Shown here: positions 47,102 to 58,425 of the stretch, piece by piece
Layout: the number at the start of each line of letters is the position of its first letter
Numbering within the stretch: position 1 is the first letter of the stretch
NCBI GenBank assembly: GCA_021773355.1
Contig: JAJFKE010000037.1
Coordinates: forward strand, 1 to 64,000
Source: Gammaproteobacteria bacterium
GTDB taxonomy: Bacteria > Pseudomonadota > Gammaproteobacteria > Pseudomonadales > Pseudohongiellaceae
Length of the DNA: 64,000 bases
Reading direction: 5' to 3'
Notes under the pieces: model-generated
Databases searched by the model: none
Told to the model about the DNA's origin: nothing
What the model saw: only the letters and a program-made list of their open reading frames with translations
Translations under genes and position numbers: made by a program

Positions 47102-47539
47102 CTATGAGATTACGCTTAAGGGAAAGGCGATGCCGCTTAGGTAGTCGCGAATCGCCTGCAATACCAGCGGGCTGCGTAATTCAGATTCCAGCTGTTGAAT
47201 AGCTTCTGGTCGCAGCCAAACTGCCTCAATAATGTCTTCATCTAATGGAGACTCAGTTCTTGGCTCTATTGCATCGGCGATAAAGCAATGACGTACATAA
47301 CTGATCCCGTTGTCAGAAGAGGTATATTGGTAGACGCCCAACAAGAATCTTATATTGATCTGCCAGGCAGTTTCTTCAAGGGTCTCTCTTTTCGCGGCAG
47401 CTAACAGCGTCTCATTCTCTTCAAGGTGGCCTGCGGGCTGATTATAGACTATGCGGCCATTGGATTTCTCTTTCACCATTAAGAATTTACCGTCTCGCTC
47501 CACTACTGTGGCCACGGTAATATGGGGTAGTTGTTGCAT
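47102..47539 (-). CDS. nudJ: NUDIX hydrolase NudJ-like
   Basis: 145 residues with a full Nudix box: GHLEENETLLAAAKRETLEE-T. The N terminus HITVATVVERDGKFLMVKEK and the YTSSDNGISYVRHCFIAD segment fit NudJ, which removes phosphate from thiamine and nucleoside pyrophosphates. It is upstream of mnmA (48 bp) on the same strand and divergent from moaC. Confidence 0.85.
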   Translation of the reverse strand: MQQLPHITVATVVERDGKFLMVKEKSNGRIVYNQPAGHLEENETLLAAAKRETLEETAWQINIRFLLGVYQYTSSDNGISYVRHCFIADAIEPRTESPLDEDIIEAVWLRPEAIQQLESELRSPLVLQAIRDYLSGIAFPLSVIS

Positions 47540-47693
47540 GGGAAGTGATTCCGCCTAAATTGTCTAATGCTAGCTGCTAAAAGCCCGTCTGATCAATGCC
47601 CTGGACTAGCAAACTAAAATATTGCTTCAGCTTTGGACTTTAGCTAGTAGCAAGAAACATGGATAATGAACAATTAACACTCGGTTACCGACT

Positions 47694-48179
47694 ATGAGCA
47701 AGCTGACCCATATTGATAGTAAAGGCAACGCCAAAATGGTTGATGTAGGGGAGAAACAATCTACCCAGCGCATCGCAACCGCTAGTGGCCGGGTACGCAT
47801 GGCAGCTAATACTCTGCAACTGATTGCTGCTGGCGGTCACAAGAAAGGTGATGTTATAGCTATTGCCCGAATAGCAGGTATTCAAGCGGCCAAGAATTGC
47901 TCGCAATTAATACCTCTATGCCATCCTCTAATGCTCACCTCCGTTGAAGTATCTCTGCAGTTGGATGCGGATCAAAATCTGGTAATAATCAGCGCTACCT
48001 GCAAAGTTAATGGCCAGACCGGTGTTGAGATGGAAGCGTTAACTGCGGTTTCAGTTGCGGCACTGACCATTTATGACATGTGTAAGGCCGTAGACAAAGA
48101 CATGGTGATAGAAGGAATTTGTCTCGATGAGAAACAAGGTGGGAACAGTGGTCACTATCAAAGAGCGGGGTCAGTTTAG
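47694..48179 (+). CDS. moaC: Cyclic pyranopterin monophosphate synthase MoaC
   Basis: 161 residues. Signatures: [48 protein letters not shown], and [25 protein letters not shown] core. It makes cPMP, the first molybdopterin intermediate. First gene of moaCDE; moaA is not in the window. Confidence 0.97.
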   Translation: MSKLTHIDSKGNAKMVDVGEKQSTQRIATASGRVRMAANTLQLIAAGGHKKGDVIAIARIAGIQAAKNCSQLIPLCHPLMLTSVEVSLQLDADQNLVIISATCKVNGQTGVEMEALTAVSVAALTIYDMCKAVDKDMVIEGICLDEKQGGNSGHYQRAGSV

Positions 48180-48184
48180 TCCTC

Positions 48185-48439
48185 ATGTTGAACATTCAAT
48201 ACTTTGCCAGTATCAGAGAGGCCTTAAATAAAAACCAAGAGCAACTGGAATTGCCTGCCACAGTTAGTTCGGTGCAGGAATTGATAGATTATTTATTGAG
48301 TGCGGATCCCCAGTTCGAATCAGTATTCAGTGAAAACAATAAGGTGTTGGTTGCTGTAAATCAAATTGTTGTCAATCGAAATCACGCTTTATCTGCTGAG
48401 GATGAAGTCGCCTTCTTTCCTCCAATGACTGGCGGTTAG
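48185..48439 (+). CDS. moaD: Molybdopterin synthase small subunit MoaD
   Basis: 84 residues, ubiquitin-like, with the essential Gly-Gly C terminus (FFPPMTGG) that is thiocarboxylated to carry sulfur. It starts 5 bp after the moaC stop and is followed 5 bp later by its partner moaE. Confidence 0.95.
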   Translation: MLNIQYFASIREALNKNQEQLELPATVSSVQELIDYLLSADPQFESVFSENNKVLVAVNQIVVNRNHALSAEDEVAFFPPMTGG

Positions 48440-48444
48440 GGATC

Positions 48445-48924
48445 ATGATCAGCATACAAAACGAAGATTTTGACATTGCCCAGGAGTATGCTGCCTTGAG
48501 ACTTAGGGCTGGGGACGCAGGGGCTATTGTCGTTTTTACCGGTCTGGTGAGGGAGCTTTACGACCTTGCTGGCCATGGGCAGCAGCCAGACAATGTAGAT
48601 TCGCTGTTTTTGGAGCATTACCCGGGCATGACTGAGAAATGCCTGCAGGACATCAACGCACAGGCGGAGAAAAGGTGGCCCTTGTTGGCGACTCGGATTA
48701 TCCATCGTGTCGGCGAGCTCAAAAGCAAGGATCAGATCGTATTTGTAGCAACCGCCAGCGCGCATCGCCATGCCGCATTCGAGTCAGCGCAATTCATCAT
48801 GGACTATTTAAAAAGCAATGCGCCTTTCTGGAAGAAACAAAAGACCAGCAACAGTAGCGCATGGGTGGAATCCAGGGAAATAGATCAAGTGGCGCTGGAC
48901 CGATGGAAAGACCAACAAGCCTAG
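48445..48924 (+). CDS. moaE: Molybdopterin synthase catalytic subunit MoaE
   Basis: 159 residues. Family blocks: GAIVVFTGLVRE, FLEHYPGMTEKCL, RIIHRVGELKSKDQIVFVAT, SAHRHAAFESAQFIMDYLK, and the catalytic Lys region FWKKQ. With MoaD it inserts two sulfurs into cPMP. Its stop overlaps the end of rluE by 4 bp on the opposite strand. Confidence 0.97.
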   Translation: MISIQNEDFDIAQEYAALRLRAGDAGAIVVFTGLVRELYDLAGHGQQPDNVDSLFLEHYPGMTEKCLQDINAQAEKRWPLLATRIIHRVGELKSKDQIVFVATASAHRHAAFESAQFIMDYLKSNAPFWKKQKTSNSSAWVESREIDQVALDRWKDQQA

Positions 48925-49460
48925 ATTGTTAGCAACCTACTTTCTCCTGGCTGCAAATCACCGAGTTCCCATTCTGCAATTTTAATTCGAATAAGGCGTA
49001 GGGTAGGAAAGCCTACCGCCGCAGTCATTCGACGAACCTGTCTATTGCGTCCTTCCGTTATAGAAAGCTCGATCCAGCTGCTGGGAATATGCTTGCGCAC
49101 GCGGATCGGTGGATCCCGAGACCACAATAAAGGCTCCTCAATCAGGCTGGCCCTGGCTGGTTTACTCATCCCATCTTTTAGCAAAACGCCGCTGCATAGG
49201 GAGGCAATTGCCGTCGGGTCGATATCACCTTCAAGCTGTACAATATAGGTTTTTGATTTATCGTACTTCGGGTTGCTGATTAATTGCTGCAGCTTGCCGT
49301 CATCAGTGAGCAGTAGCAGACCTTCTGAGTCCTTATCTAGTCTGCCTGCAGCATAAAAGCCCTTGTTACTGATGTACTCGGCAAGAGTTCGGTGAGGCGG
49401 ATCAGCAGTGAATTGAGATAGCACACCGAAGGGTTTATTAAACAACAGAATTTGAGACAT
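48921..49460 (-). CDS. rluE: 23S rRNA pseudouridine synthase RluE
   Basis: 179 residues of the RsuA/RluB/E/F family without an S4 domain. The catalytic Asp is in AAGRLDKDSEGLLLLT, with KTYIVQLEGD and ITEGRNRQVRRMTAAVGFPT. It modifies U2457 in E. coli 23S rRNA; assignment to RluE follows the lack of S4 and the short length. Confidence 0.9.
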   Translation of the reverse strand: MSQILLFNKPFGVLSQFTADPPHRTLAEYISNKGFYAAGRLDKDSEGLLLLTDDGKLQQLISNPKYDKSKTYIVQLEGDIDPTAIASLCSGVLLKDGMSKPARASLIEEPLLWSRDPPIRVRKHIPSSWIELSITEGRNRQVRRMTAAVGFPTLRLIRIKIAEWELGDLQPGESRLLTI

Positions 49461-49546
49461 GCAAGTTATATCGGTAGGGCAGAGACTGACTAAAGTTGTG
49501 CGCGAGTAGCAGCAGCCGGCGGTACAACAAGTCTCCGGAACAAACC

Positions 49547-49575
49547 ATTTGAATGCATTAGCAATGCATTCAAAT
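49547..49575. repeat. Perfect 13-bp stem hairpin downstream of cspD
   Basis: ATTTGAATGCATT-AGC-AATGCATTCAAAT, 47 bp downstream of the cspD stop. There is no U-tract on the minus strand, so it may be an mRNA-stabilising 3' hairpin or a mobile-element relic rather than a terminator. Confidence 0.65.
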
Positions 49576-49621
49576 CACAGCCTGCCTAGCAGTGAATCTT
49601 TATAATGGCACCTCTAGTGAA

Positions 49622-49948
49622 CTAGGAGTGCTCGGATTCAGATTCACTCTCCACTACAGATTCATGAACAGCGTCATCGCTTGCAGTAGGGGAGATTGAC
49701 TCTTGCTCTGATGCCGTATGCCCCCCATCGGGAGCTGATGCATCGTCGACAGCGTGAATATTTGCAGCGTGCAGTCCCTTCGGACCTTCGATGGTATCGA
49801 AGGAAACCATCTGTCCTGCTTTCAGGGTTTTGTAACCTTCCATGCCGATGGCGGAGTAATGCGCAAACAAATCATCGCCGCCTTCATCAGGTAGTATAAA
49901 ACCAAAACCCTTTGCATTATTAAACCACTTTACTTGCCCGGTACTCAT
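49622..49948 (-). CDS. cspD: Cold-shock domain protein, CspD-like
   Basis: 108 residues. The first 68 are a full cold-shock domain: [17 protein letters not shown] with the RNP1 motif, and DLFAHYSAI with RNP2. Residues 69-108 form an unusual acidic Ser/Glu tail ([19 protein letters not shown]). Its position divergent from clpS matches the cspD/clpS/clpA locus of Pseudomonas and E. coli, where CspD inhibits replication in stationary phase. The tail is not part of E. coli CspD. Confidence 0.88.
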   Translation of the reverse strand: MSTGQVKWFNNAKGFGFILPDEGGDDLFAHYSAIGMEGYKTLKAGQMVSFDTIEGPKGLHAANIHAVDDASAPDGGHTASEQESISPTASDDAVHESVVESESESEHS

Positions 49949-50221
49949 GAGAGAACTCCGTACTTCTTATTATTTTTTATTTTCTATTTCGAGGCCTATT
50001 GCCACCATAAATGCTATACACCATTGAATCTACAATGTCAAAGTCAGCTGCCCGAATCCTGTGTAGGATAATGCGGGTCTAAGCTTGAAATTCGGGGAGC
50101 GCGCCCAAATAAACTGTATACTAGGGGCATTCTGCGATGGCCAGCTTTAGTCAGATCCCAAGCGGGAAAGGTCTTTTAACCGGTTGCAATCTGAAGCAGA
50201 ATATCCCTATCAGTAGCTTGA

Positions 50222-50632
50222 ATGAATAGCAGCGATATGAGCCAGAGCGACATAAAATTTAGCCAGCTGGAATTAGTCACAAAATTACCGGGCGTGCTAG
50301 CCTCGGACGACGGTAATGATGACCGGGTCGATCATGATGCCGGTTTCGCTGCTATTACGGAGAAGCCAAAATTACAGCAGCCTCCTTTGTACAAAGTAGT
50401 TTTAATAAATGACGACTACACCCCAATGGACTTCGTAGTTGATGTGTTACGCTCATTCTTTGCAATGAATGTAGAGAAAGCTACCCAGGTCATGTTGAAA
50501 GTGCACACCGAAGGCAAGGGCGTGTGTGGTGTGTTTGGTAAGGATGTTGCCGAGACTAAGGCGGCTCAGGTAAACGATTACGCGAGAGAATGTGAGCAGC
50601 CTTTACTCTGTTCCGTAGAAGTAGATAGATAG
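50222..50632 (+). CDS. clpS: ATP-dependent Clp protease adaptor ClpS
   Basis: 136 residues. The conserved core [20 protein letters not shown], then [20 protein letters not shown], includes the hydrophobic pocket for N-degrons. The disordered 50-residue N terminus, longer than in E. coli (106 aa), is typical of variants. An ATG at 50237 is an alternative start. Delivers N-degron substrates to ClpA, the next gene. Confidence 0.95.
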   Translation: MNSSDMSQSDIKFSQLELVTKLPGVLASDDGNDDRVDHDAGFAAITEKPKLQQPPLYKVVLINDDYTPMDFVVDVLRSFFAMNVEKATQVMLKVHTEGKGVCGVFGKDVAETKAAQVNDYARECEQPLLCSVEVDR

Positions 50633-50715
50633 AGTTTGCAAGACGCACAAATTATTGCATAAATTTAACAATTATTCGGTCCTAGTAAAGTGAAGGATTG
50701 AGCCAAAGGGCAACT

Positions 50716-53010
50716 ATGTTAAGCAAAGATTTAGAAATTACACTTAGCGAAGCATTCCGCGGTGCCAGACAAAAGCGCCACGAATTCATGACGGTGGAGC
50801 ATTTGCTGCTGGCACTTCTAGACAATGAGGTGGCATCCAGCGTTTTAATTTCCTGTGACTGCGACCTTAGCCGACTGCGCGGCGAACTGGTTGATTTTGT
50901 CGATGCCACGACTCCTCTAATACCCGAATCCGAAGAGATGCGAGAAACTCAACCTACACTTGGATTTCAAAGAGTGTTACAGCGTGCCGTTTTTCACGTG
51001 CAGTCTTCTGGTAAACGGGAAGTGACCGGCGCAAATGTTTTAGTGGCTATTTTTAGTGAACAGGAAAGTCAGGCCGTGTATTTTCTGCGGCAACAAGATA
51101 TAGCCCGCATCGATGTAGTTAATTTCATTACTCATGGAATCTCTAAGGTTCCAGGTCAATCTGGCGATGGTGAATCCGCGCCAGAGCAGCTCGATGAGGA
51201 AGGGGGAGCAGATACCTCTAACAGCCCTTTGGAAAGCTTTGCCAGCAATTTAAATTTTGAAGCAGAACAAGGCCGCATAGACCCACTTATTGGCCGCGAA
51301 GAGGAGGTCACCCGAGTTGTACAGGTGCTGTCTCGACGCAGAAAAAACAACCCCTTACTAGTTGGCGAATCTGGAGTAGGCAAGACTGCCGTTGCAGAAG
51401 GCTTGGCAAAACTAATCGTTGAAGGCAACGTACCAGAGGTTCTTTTAGGCAGTGTTATTTACTCCCTGGATCTCGGCGCACTATTAGCGGGAACCAAATA
51501 CAGAGGCGATTTTGAGAAGCGCTTTAAGGCGCTTTTGGGAGAGCTTAAGCGGAATCCAAAGGCCATTCTTTTCATCGATGAAATTCACACTATTATTGGT
51601 GCTGGTGCCGCATCTGGTGGCGTAATGGACGCTTCCAACTTGCTTAAACCGGTGCTTACCTCCGGAAATTTGCGTTGTATCGGTTCCACTACCTATCAGG
51701 AATATCGAGGTATTTTCGAGAAAGACCGCGCTTTGTCGCGACGATTTCAAAAAATTGATGTGGATGAGCCAGATGTAGAAACCACTTATCGGATTTTAAA
51801 GGGCTTGAAGTCACGGTTCGAAGAACACCATGAGCTGCGCTACAGCGACAAAGCCTTGAAGGCTGCGTCTGAATTGGCGGGTCGTTACATCAACGACCGT
51901 TTTATGCCGGATAAGGCCATCGATGTCATCGACGAGGCAGGCGCCTTCCAGCGACTGCAGCCAAGCAGCAAACGTAAGAAGCTTATTCAGGTAACAGACA
52001 TGGAGAAGGTGGTTGCCGCAATTGCCAGAATACCGCCGAAGCATGTTTCCAGTTCTGACGTGGATGCTTTGAAAAGCCTGAAACCGAATTTGAAAATGGT
52101 GGTATTTGGTCAAGATCAAGCCATCGACTCACTGACCACAGCAATTAAATTGTCCAGAGCAGGATTGAATGACAGCGAGAAACCAATTGGTTCCTTCTTG
52201 TTCTCAGGACCAACCGGTGTAGGAAAGACGGAAGTAAGCCGACAGCTTGCCAAGATCATGGGTATTGAGCTACTACGTTTCGATATGTCTGAATACATGG
52301 AGAGACATACAGTTTCGCGCCTGATCGGAGCTCCTCCAGGTTATGTTGGCTTCGATCAGGGTGGATTGTTAACCGAAGCGGTTAGCAAAAATCCGCATTG
52401 CGTGTTGTTACTGGACGAAATTGAAAAGGCGCATCCGGATGTGTTTAATCTGCTGCTGCAGGTTATGGACCATGGAACCTTGACCGACAATAATGGCCGT
52501 CACGCCGATTTCCGAAATGTAATCCTGATTATGACAACCAATGCGGGTGCTCAAGAAATGGCACGCTCATCAATTGGCTTTACCGAGCAGGATCACACCA
52601 CCGATGGCATGGAAATTATCAAGAAAGCATTCACGCCAGAGTTCCGTAATAGATTGGATGCAATAATTCAGTTTGGTGCTCTGACAGAAGAAACCATTCG
52701 CACAGTTGTTGATAAGTTCCTGGTTGATCTGCAGGTTCAGTTGGATGACAAAAAGGTCTTGCTCACTGTAGATGATAGCGCGGTCGATTGGTTTGTGACT
52801 CACGGTTACAGCGATTCCATGGGTGCCAGGCCGATGGCGAGATTAATTCAGGAAAAACTGAAAAAAGAATTAGCTGAAGATATTTTATTTGGAAAACTTT
52901 CTAATAACGGTGGGGAAGTATTAGTAAGCTGTGAAAATGACGAACTTGTACTAACGGTTAAGGAGAGGAAGCCGCAGGAGAAAAAGGAATTAACCCAGGC
53001 TAAATCCTAA
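50716..53010 (+). CDS. clpA: ClpA AAA+ unfoldase subunit
   Basis: 764 residues from the ATG at 50716 (AAGGG 8 bp upstream; a TTG at 50698 is also in frame). N-terminal repeat domain, then two AAA+ modules: Walker A GESGVGKT and GPTGVGKT, Walker [10 protein letters not shown] and VLLLDEIEK. The ClpP-binding IGF loop is seen as SSIGF. It unfolds N-degron and ssrA-tagged proteins for ClpP, whose gene is not in the window. It converges on infA with a 4-bp overlap. Confidence 0.97.
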   Translation: MLSKDLEITLSEAFRGARQKRHEFMTVEHLLLALLDNEVASSVLISCDCDLSRLRGELVDFVDATTPLIPESEEMRETQPTLGFQRVLQRAVFHVQSSGKREVTGANVLVAIFSEQESQAVYFLRQQDIARIDVVNFITHGISKVPGQSGDGESAPEQLDEEGGADTSNSPLESFASNLNFEAEQGRIDPLIGREEEVTRVVQVLSRRRKNNPLLVGESGVGKTAVAEGLAKLIVEGNVPEVLLGSVIYSLDLGALLAGTKYRGDFEKRFKALLGELKRNPKAILFIDEIHTIIGAGAASGGVMDASNLLKPVLTSGNLRCIGSTTYQEYRGIFEKDRALSRRFQKIDVDEPDVETTYRILKGLKSRFEEHHELRYSDKALKAASELAGRYINDRFMPDKAIDVIDEAGAFQRLQPSSKRKKLIQVTDMEKVVAAIARIPPKHVSSSDVDALKSLKPNLKMVVFGQDQAIDSLTTAIKLSRAGLNDSEKPIGSFLFSGPTGVGKTEVSRQLAKIMGIELLRFDMSEYMERHTVSRLIGAPPGYVGFDQGGLLTEAVSKNPHCVLLLDEIEKAHPDVFNLLLQVMDHGTLTDNNGRHADFRNVILIMTTNAGAQEMARSSIGFTEQDHTTDGMEIIKKAFTPEFRNRLDAIIQFGALTEETIRTVVDKFLVDLQVQLDDKKVLLTVDDSAVDWFVTHGYSDSMGARPMARLIQEKLKKELAEDILFGKLSNNGGEVLVSCENDELVLTVKERKPQEKKELTQAKS

Positions 53011-53225
53011 CGAGCTCGGTAGGTGATTCGCCCTTTGCTTAGGTCATAGGGAGTGAGTTCAACTCGAACCTGATCACCAGTCAAAATACGGATATAGTTT
53101 TTACGCATTTTGCCGGAAATATGAGCCGTCACAATATGACCATTTTCCAGTTTAACGCGAAACATAGTATTGGGAAGCGTATCTACTACTTCGCCTTCCA
53201 TTTCAATTTGATCTTCTTTTGCCAT
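53007..53225 (-). CDS. infA: Translation initiation factor IF-1
   Basis: 72 residues from the ATG at 53225 (two codons after another ATG). One S1-type OB fold: [53 protein letters not shown]. The length and sequence are standard. It lies between clpA and the tagging enzymes ate/aat. Confidence 0.97.
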   Translation of the reverse strand: MAKEDQIEMEGEVVDTLPNTMFRVKLENGHIVTAHISGKMRKNYIRILTGDQVRVELTPYDLSKGRITYRAR

Positions 53226-53319
53226 TGGCAAACCTCAATGAATTAATTAGCGGCGGCATTGTGCCGGATTTTTACCAGATAAGCAAAGCCGCCCAGGTGC
53301 CGGATCGACTGAAAGACAT

Positions 53320-54039
53320 CTATTTTATTAATACCCATTTGCCATCAATTAGCATTTCTAAGGGTCTGAAGCTGCTTTTGTACTGCATTTTGGCGCAGCC
53401 CTTAATCCAATACCCCAGGTATAGGTAATCAAGCTGCATAGCTTTTGCCTGTTGTATCTGCCAGAGAATCACGAAATTTCCTAATGACCTTTTCTGCTGC
53501 TGCGGATCGAAAAATGTGTACACTGCGGATAAGCCATGGTCCAGAACATCGGTGACACTTACTGCCAGCAAGCTGTTATTTAAGTAGTAACAGTAGTAAC
53601 AGCAGCCTTCAGTATTGGCTCTAATGAAAGCATCGAATTGTTCAGGAGTGGCGGGGAACATGTCTCCATCACTGTGGCGTTGATCGATATAGTCCTTATA
53701 AAGCAGATAGGCTTCATCACCTTTGAGAGAAGCCTGTTCTTCTACTCGTATATCTTTATTGCGATTTAGAATTCTTTGAAAGCGTTTATTTATTTCAAAC
53801 TCGTCCACGGGTAGGCGGCAGGAAATACAGGCCTGGCAGTGGCCGCAATCAGGTCGGTACAGATGAGCGCCACTGCGACGATAGCCTAGCTCGCTCAATT
53901 TGCTGTTCAAGTTTTGATCTATGGTGAGATCTGGGTCAACAAATATGGTAGCCGCAGTTTCCTCCTCCTTGTAGCTACAGGGATGCGGCGAGGTTCGAAA
54001 TAGTCGAATAGTTTCGCTTATTTTCGATTTAGAATTCAT
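53320..54039 (-). CDS. bpt: Leucyl-tRNA--protein transferase of the ATE/Bpt type
   Basis: 239 residues. ATE-family N-terminal Cys-rich region (PHPCSYKEEETAATIF, YRPDCGHCQACISCRLP), then KRFQRILNRNKDI, and C-terminal YLGYWIKGCAKMQYKSSFRP. Bacterial members of this family (Bpt/Ate) attach Leu to proteins with acidic N termini, making ClpS/ClpA substrates. It overlaps aat by 4 bp (ATGA). Confidence 0.93.
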   Translation of the reverse strand: MNSKSKISETIRLFRTSPHPCSYKEEETAATIFVDPDLTIDQNLNSKLSELGYRRSGAHLYRPDCGHCQACISCRLPVDEFEINKRFQRILNRNKDIRVEEQASLKGDEAYLLYKDYIDQRHSDGDMFPATPEQFDAFIRANTEGCCYYCYYLNNSLLAVSVTDVLDHGLSAVYTFFDPQQQKRSLGNFVILWQIQQAKAMQLDYLYLGYWIKGCAKMQYKSSFRPLEMLIDGKWVLIK

Positions 54040-54761
54040 TCGGGAGACGGGCCTCGTGAAGGTATGAAGGGTAATTCGATTTCCCAGGCACCGAGTTTGC
54101 CAGGTTTGGGAAGCAACTCAGATAATTTCTGCTTGAATTCCTTACGGCTTATTTCGGTGGCGCCCAAGGATTCTAAGTGTTCACTGCTCACCTGGCAGTC
54201 GATTAGCTTATAGTTCCATTGCTGCAGTTGTTTTACAAGGTACACCAGAGCAATCTTCGATACATTACTCTCTAAACTGAACATGGATTCGCCAAAAAAT
54301 AACTGACCTAAGGCGACTCCGTACAGTCCGCCGACTAGTTCCTGTCCATTCCACACCTCGACGGAGTGAGCGAAGCCTGCTTCATGCAATTGCGTATAGG
54401 CAGATCTCATTTCTTCAGTAATCCAGGTTCCGACTGACTCTCCACGCGGCTCTGCGCAGTCCTGTATGACCTGCGCAAATGCCTTATCCATGCTTATCTG
54501 GTAGCTGGACTTTTTAAGAGTTTTCTGCAGACTCTTGCTAATACGTAAGTGATTTGGTGCCAGTACCATGCGTGGGTCTGGTGACCACCATAGGATAGGT
54601 TGACCCTCCTCATACCAAGGAAAGATACCGCGAGTATAGGCTTGTATCAGGCGTTCAGGGCTTAAATCCCCGCCCGCAGCCAACAAACCATTGGGGTCTG
54701 AAAGCGCGAGGTCGATGTCTGGAAAACTGCTATTAGTTGAATCTAACCAAGTCAGGGACAT
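54036..54761 (-). CDS. aat: Leucyl/phenylalanyl-tRNA--protein transferase
   Basis: 241 residues. Motifs FPDIDLALSDPNGLLAAGGD, YTRGIFPWYEEGQPILWWSP, GESVGTWITEEMRSAY, ELVGGLYGVALGQLFFGESM. It adds Leu or Phe to N-terminal Lys/Arg, creating N-degrons that ClpS delivers to ClpAP; all four components of this pathway lie within 5 kb here. Confidence 0.97.
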   Translation of the reverse strand: MSLTWLDSTNSSFPDIDLALSDPNGLLAAGGDLSPERLIQAYTRGIFPWYEEGQPILWWSPDPRMVLAPNHLRISKSLQKTLKKSSYQISMDKAFAQVIQDCAEPRGESVGTWITEEMRSAYTQLHEAGFAHSVEVWNGQELVGGLYGVALGQLFFGESMFSLESNVSKIALVYLVKQLQQWNYKLIDCQVSSEHLESLGATEISRKEFKQKLSELLPKPGKLGAWEIELPFIPSRGPSPE

Positions 54762-54784
54762 CTACTTAGACAGGTCCATTAGCG

Positions 54785-56095
<1,311 letters not shown>

Positions 56096-58402
56096 ATGAA
56101 TAATAATGGGCAAGATCCGGAAATTAGCAACACTATGCAACGCCTGGTGCGCGAAGGCACACTGATTGCGTATTCCCTGCTCGCTCTGTTCCTGTTGATC
56201 GCCCTGCTTAGTTATTCTCCTGCCGATCCGGGTTTTACTACCACTGGCAGTGGAGAAGAGGTTGCCAATGCGGTGGGGGTCTATGGCGCTTGGCTGGCAG
56301 ACATCTTTTGGTATCTGCTGGGCTATTTGGCTTTCGCCTTTCCCGCCTTGCTGATTTACAAGGTTTCCACGTCATTTCGCGAGTCCGCCCTTGAATCTGA
56401 GTTTTCCTGGCCCATGTTTGCCTTGAAATCGGCTGGCTTTATATTGCTAGTGATTTCCGCCTGCGGATTGGCAACACTGCATTTCAATATCGCGGAAGAA
56501 CTACCCTCAGCCGGTGGGGTTATTGGCTCGCTGGTTGCCGATTTATGTATTCCTGTGCTGGCGACTTTAGGCAGCACCTTGCTGCTGCTCGCGGTGTTCT
56601 TATTCGGGCTAACAATTACCGTAACCATTTCCTGGCTCGCCGTTATCGATAGGCTGGGTGCTACCACTATAGATTATTCTTCCCTGGTCTTATTGAAGTT
56701 GCGGAAATGGATGGAGGACAGAAAGCGGGAGCAAGCAAGCAAAGAGAAACTGGAAAGCCGCAAAAAGGTTCTGGATATACACATCGAGAAGGAACGTAAG
56801 CGAATTCCGCCCAAGATCAAGGCACCGATTGAGAAGAAGCCGGTTAAGAGTATGCGGGTGGAAAAAGAGCGACAGGGAACACTGTTTGCTGCTACCTCGG
56901 TCAAGGAACTGCCCGCAATAGGCTTGTTGGATGCCTGGCAGGAGACCAACGAGTCGGGATTCTCCAAGAAATCTTTGGAGGCGATGTCAAAGCTTCTGGA
57001 GCTGAAGCTAAAAGATTTTGGCATCGAAATTGAAGTGACAGCAGTTAATCCCGGCCCGGTTATCACTCGCTTCGAGGTACAGCCTGCGCCTGGAATAAAA
57101 GTTAGCCGCATTAGCAATCTGGCTAAAGATTTGGCTCGCTCCCTGGCGGTAATTTCCGTGCGTGTAGTCGAGGTTATCCCCGGGAAAACCGTAATAGGCA
57201 TAGAAATACCGAATGAAACACGGGAGATTATTCTGTTAAGCCAGGTGCTCTCCTCGCCAGAGTTTGACCGTGCAGTGTCTCCGCTGAGCATGGCATTGGG
57301 TCACGATATCGTAGGCAAGCCGGTGATAGTGGATCTGGCAAAAATGCCTCATTTGCTGGTTGCAGGTACAACCGGTTCCGGAAAGTCCGTTGGTATCAAC
57401 GCGATGATTCTAAGCCTGCTGTTTAAGTCCACTCCGGAGCAGGTACGGCTAATCATGATCGACCCGAAGATGCTGGAGTTGTCTGTTTACGACGGCATAC
57501 CGCATCTGCTAACTCCGGTCATAACGGATATGAAAGATGCTGCCAACGGTTTGCGCTGGTGTGTCGCGGAAATGGAACGACGCTACAAACTGATGTCTGC
57601 TCTTGGGGTTAGAAACCTTGCTGGTTTCAATAAAAAAGTAACGGATGCAAAGAAGATTGGTAAACCAATATTCGATCCCACATGGAAAGCAGATCCCATG
57701 CTGCTGGAAGAAGAACAGTCTGCTTCTGAGTTAGAGGCCTTACCATGCGTTGTAGTAATCGTCGACGAGCTTGCCGACATGATGATGGTAGTGGGTAAGA
57801 AAGTGGAAGAGCTTATCGCTCGCATTGCACAAAAGGCTAGGGCAGCGGGTATCCACTTAATTCTTGCCACGCAGCGGCCGTCGGTGGATGTACTAACCGG
57901 ATTAATAAAGGCCAATGTACCCACGCGTCTCTCATTTATGGTGCAATCGAAGGTCGATTCGAGAACGATTCTCGGGGAAGGTGGTGCCGAACAATTGCTG
58001 GGGCATGGGGATATGTTGTTCTTGCCACCGGGAGGAGGTGTACCAACTCGTGTTCATGGCGCTTTCGTCAGTGATGAAGAGGTGCATCGAGTAGTAGCTG
58101 ACTGGAAATTACGCGGTCAGCCGGTCTATATAGAATCAATCACGCAAAGCGTTGACGATTTGGACATGGGCGCGATGAATAACTCTGGCGATGGAGAAGA
58201 GGACGATGCGCTCTATGATGAAGCGGTTCGCTTCGTCACGGAATCGCGCAAGGCGTCGATTTCGGCGGTCCAGAGGAGGTTGCGAATCGGCTATAATCGA
58301 GCCGCAAGAATGATAGAATCCATGGAACTCGCAGGTGTTGTATCAGAAATGGGTAGCAATGGGTCACGGGAAGTTATTGCGCCACCACCGCCTCGCGATT
58401 GA
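56096..58402 (+). CDS. ftsK: DNA translocase FtsK
   Basis: 768 residues from the ATG at 56096. N-terminal four membrane segments (about 25-190), a short charged linker, then the motor: Walker A GTTGSGKSVG, Walker B CVVVIVDELADMMM, and QRPSVDVLTGLIKANVPTRL. The C-terminal gamma winged helix (KASISAVQRRLRIGYNRAAR) reads KOPS sites and activates XerCD. The linker is much shorter than in E. coli (1329 aa), as in pseudomonads. It runs on to lolA with 23 bp between the genes. Confidence 0.97.
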   Translation: MNNNGQDPEISNTMQRLVREGTLIAYSLLALFLLIALLSYSPADPGFTTTGSGEEVANAVGVYGAWLADIFWYLLGYLAFAFPALLIYKVSTSFRESALESEFSWPMFALKSAGFILLVISACGLATLHFNIAEELPSAGGVIGSLVADLCIPVLATLGSTLLLLAVFLFGLTITVTISWLAVIDRLGATTIDYSSLVLLKLRKWMEDRKREQASKEKLESRKKVLDIHIEKERKRIPPKIKAPIEKKPVKSMRVEKERQGTLFAATSVKELPAIGLLDAWQETNESGFSKKSLEAMSKLLELKLKDFGIEIEVTAVNPGPVITRFEVQPAPGIKVSRISNLAKDLARSLAVISVRVVEVIPGKTVIGIEIPNETREIILLSQVLSSPEFDRAVSPLSMALGHDIVGKPVIVDLAKMPHLLVAGTTGSGKSVGINAMILSLLFKSTPEQVRLIMIDPKMLELSVYDGIPHLLTPVITDMKDAANGLRWCVAEMERRYKLMSALGVRNLAGFNKKVTDAKKIGKPIFDPTWKADPMLLEEEQSASELEALPCVVVIVDELADMMMVVGKKVEELIARIAQKARAAGIHLILATQRPSVDVLTGLIKANVPTRLSFMVQSKVDSRTILGEGGAEQLLGHGDMLFLPPGGGVPTRVHGAFVSDEEVHRVVADWKLRGQPVYIESITQSVDDLDMGAMNNSGDGEEDDALYDEAVRFVTESRKASISAVQRRLRIGYNRAARMIESMELAGVVSEMGSNGSREVIAPPPPRD

Positions 58403-58425
58403 ATACTGAAACTCCAGGCACGGCT

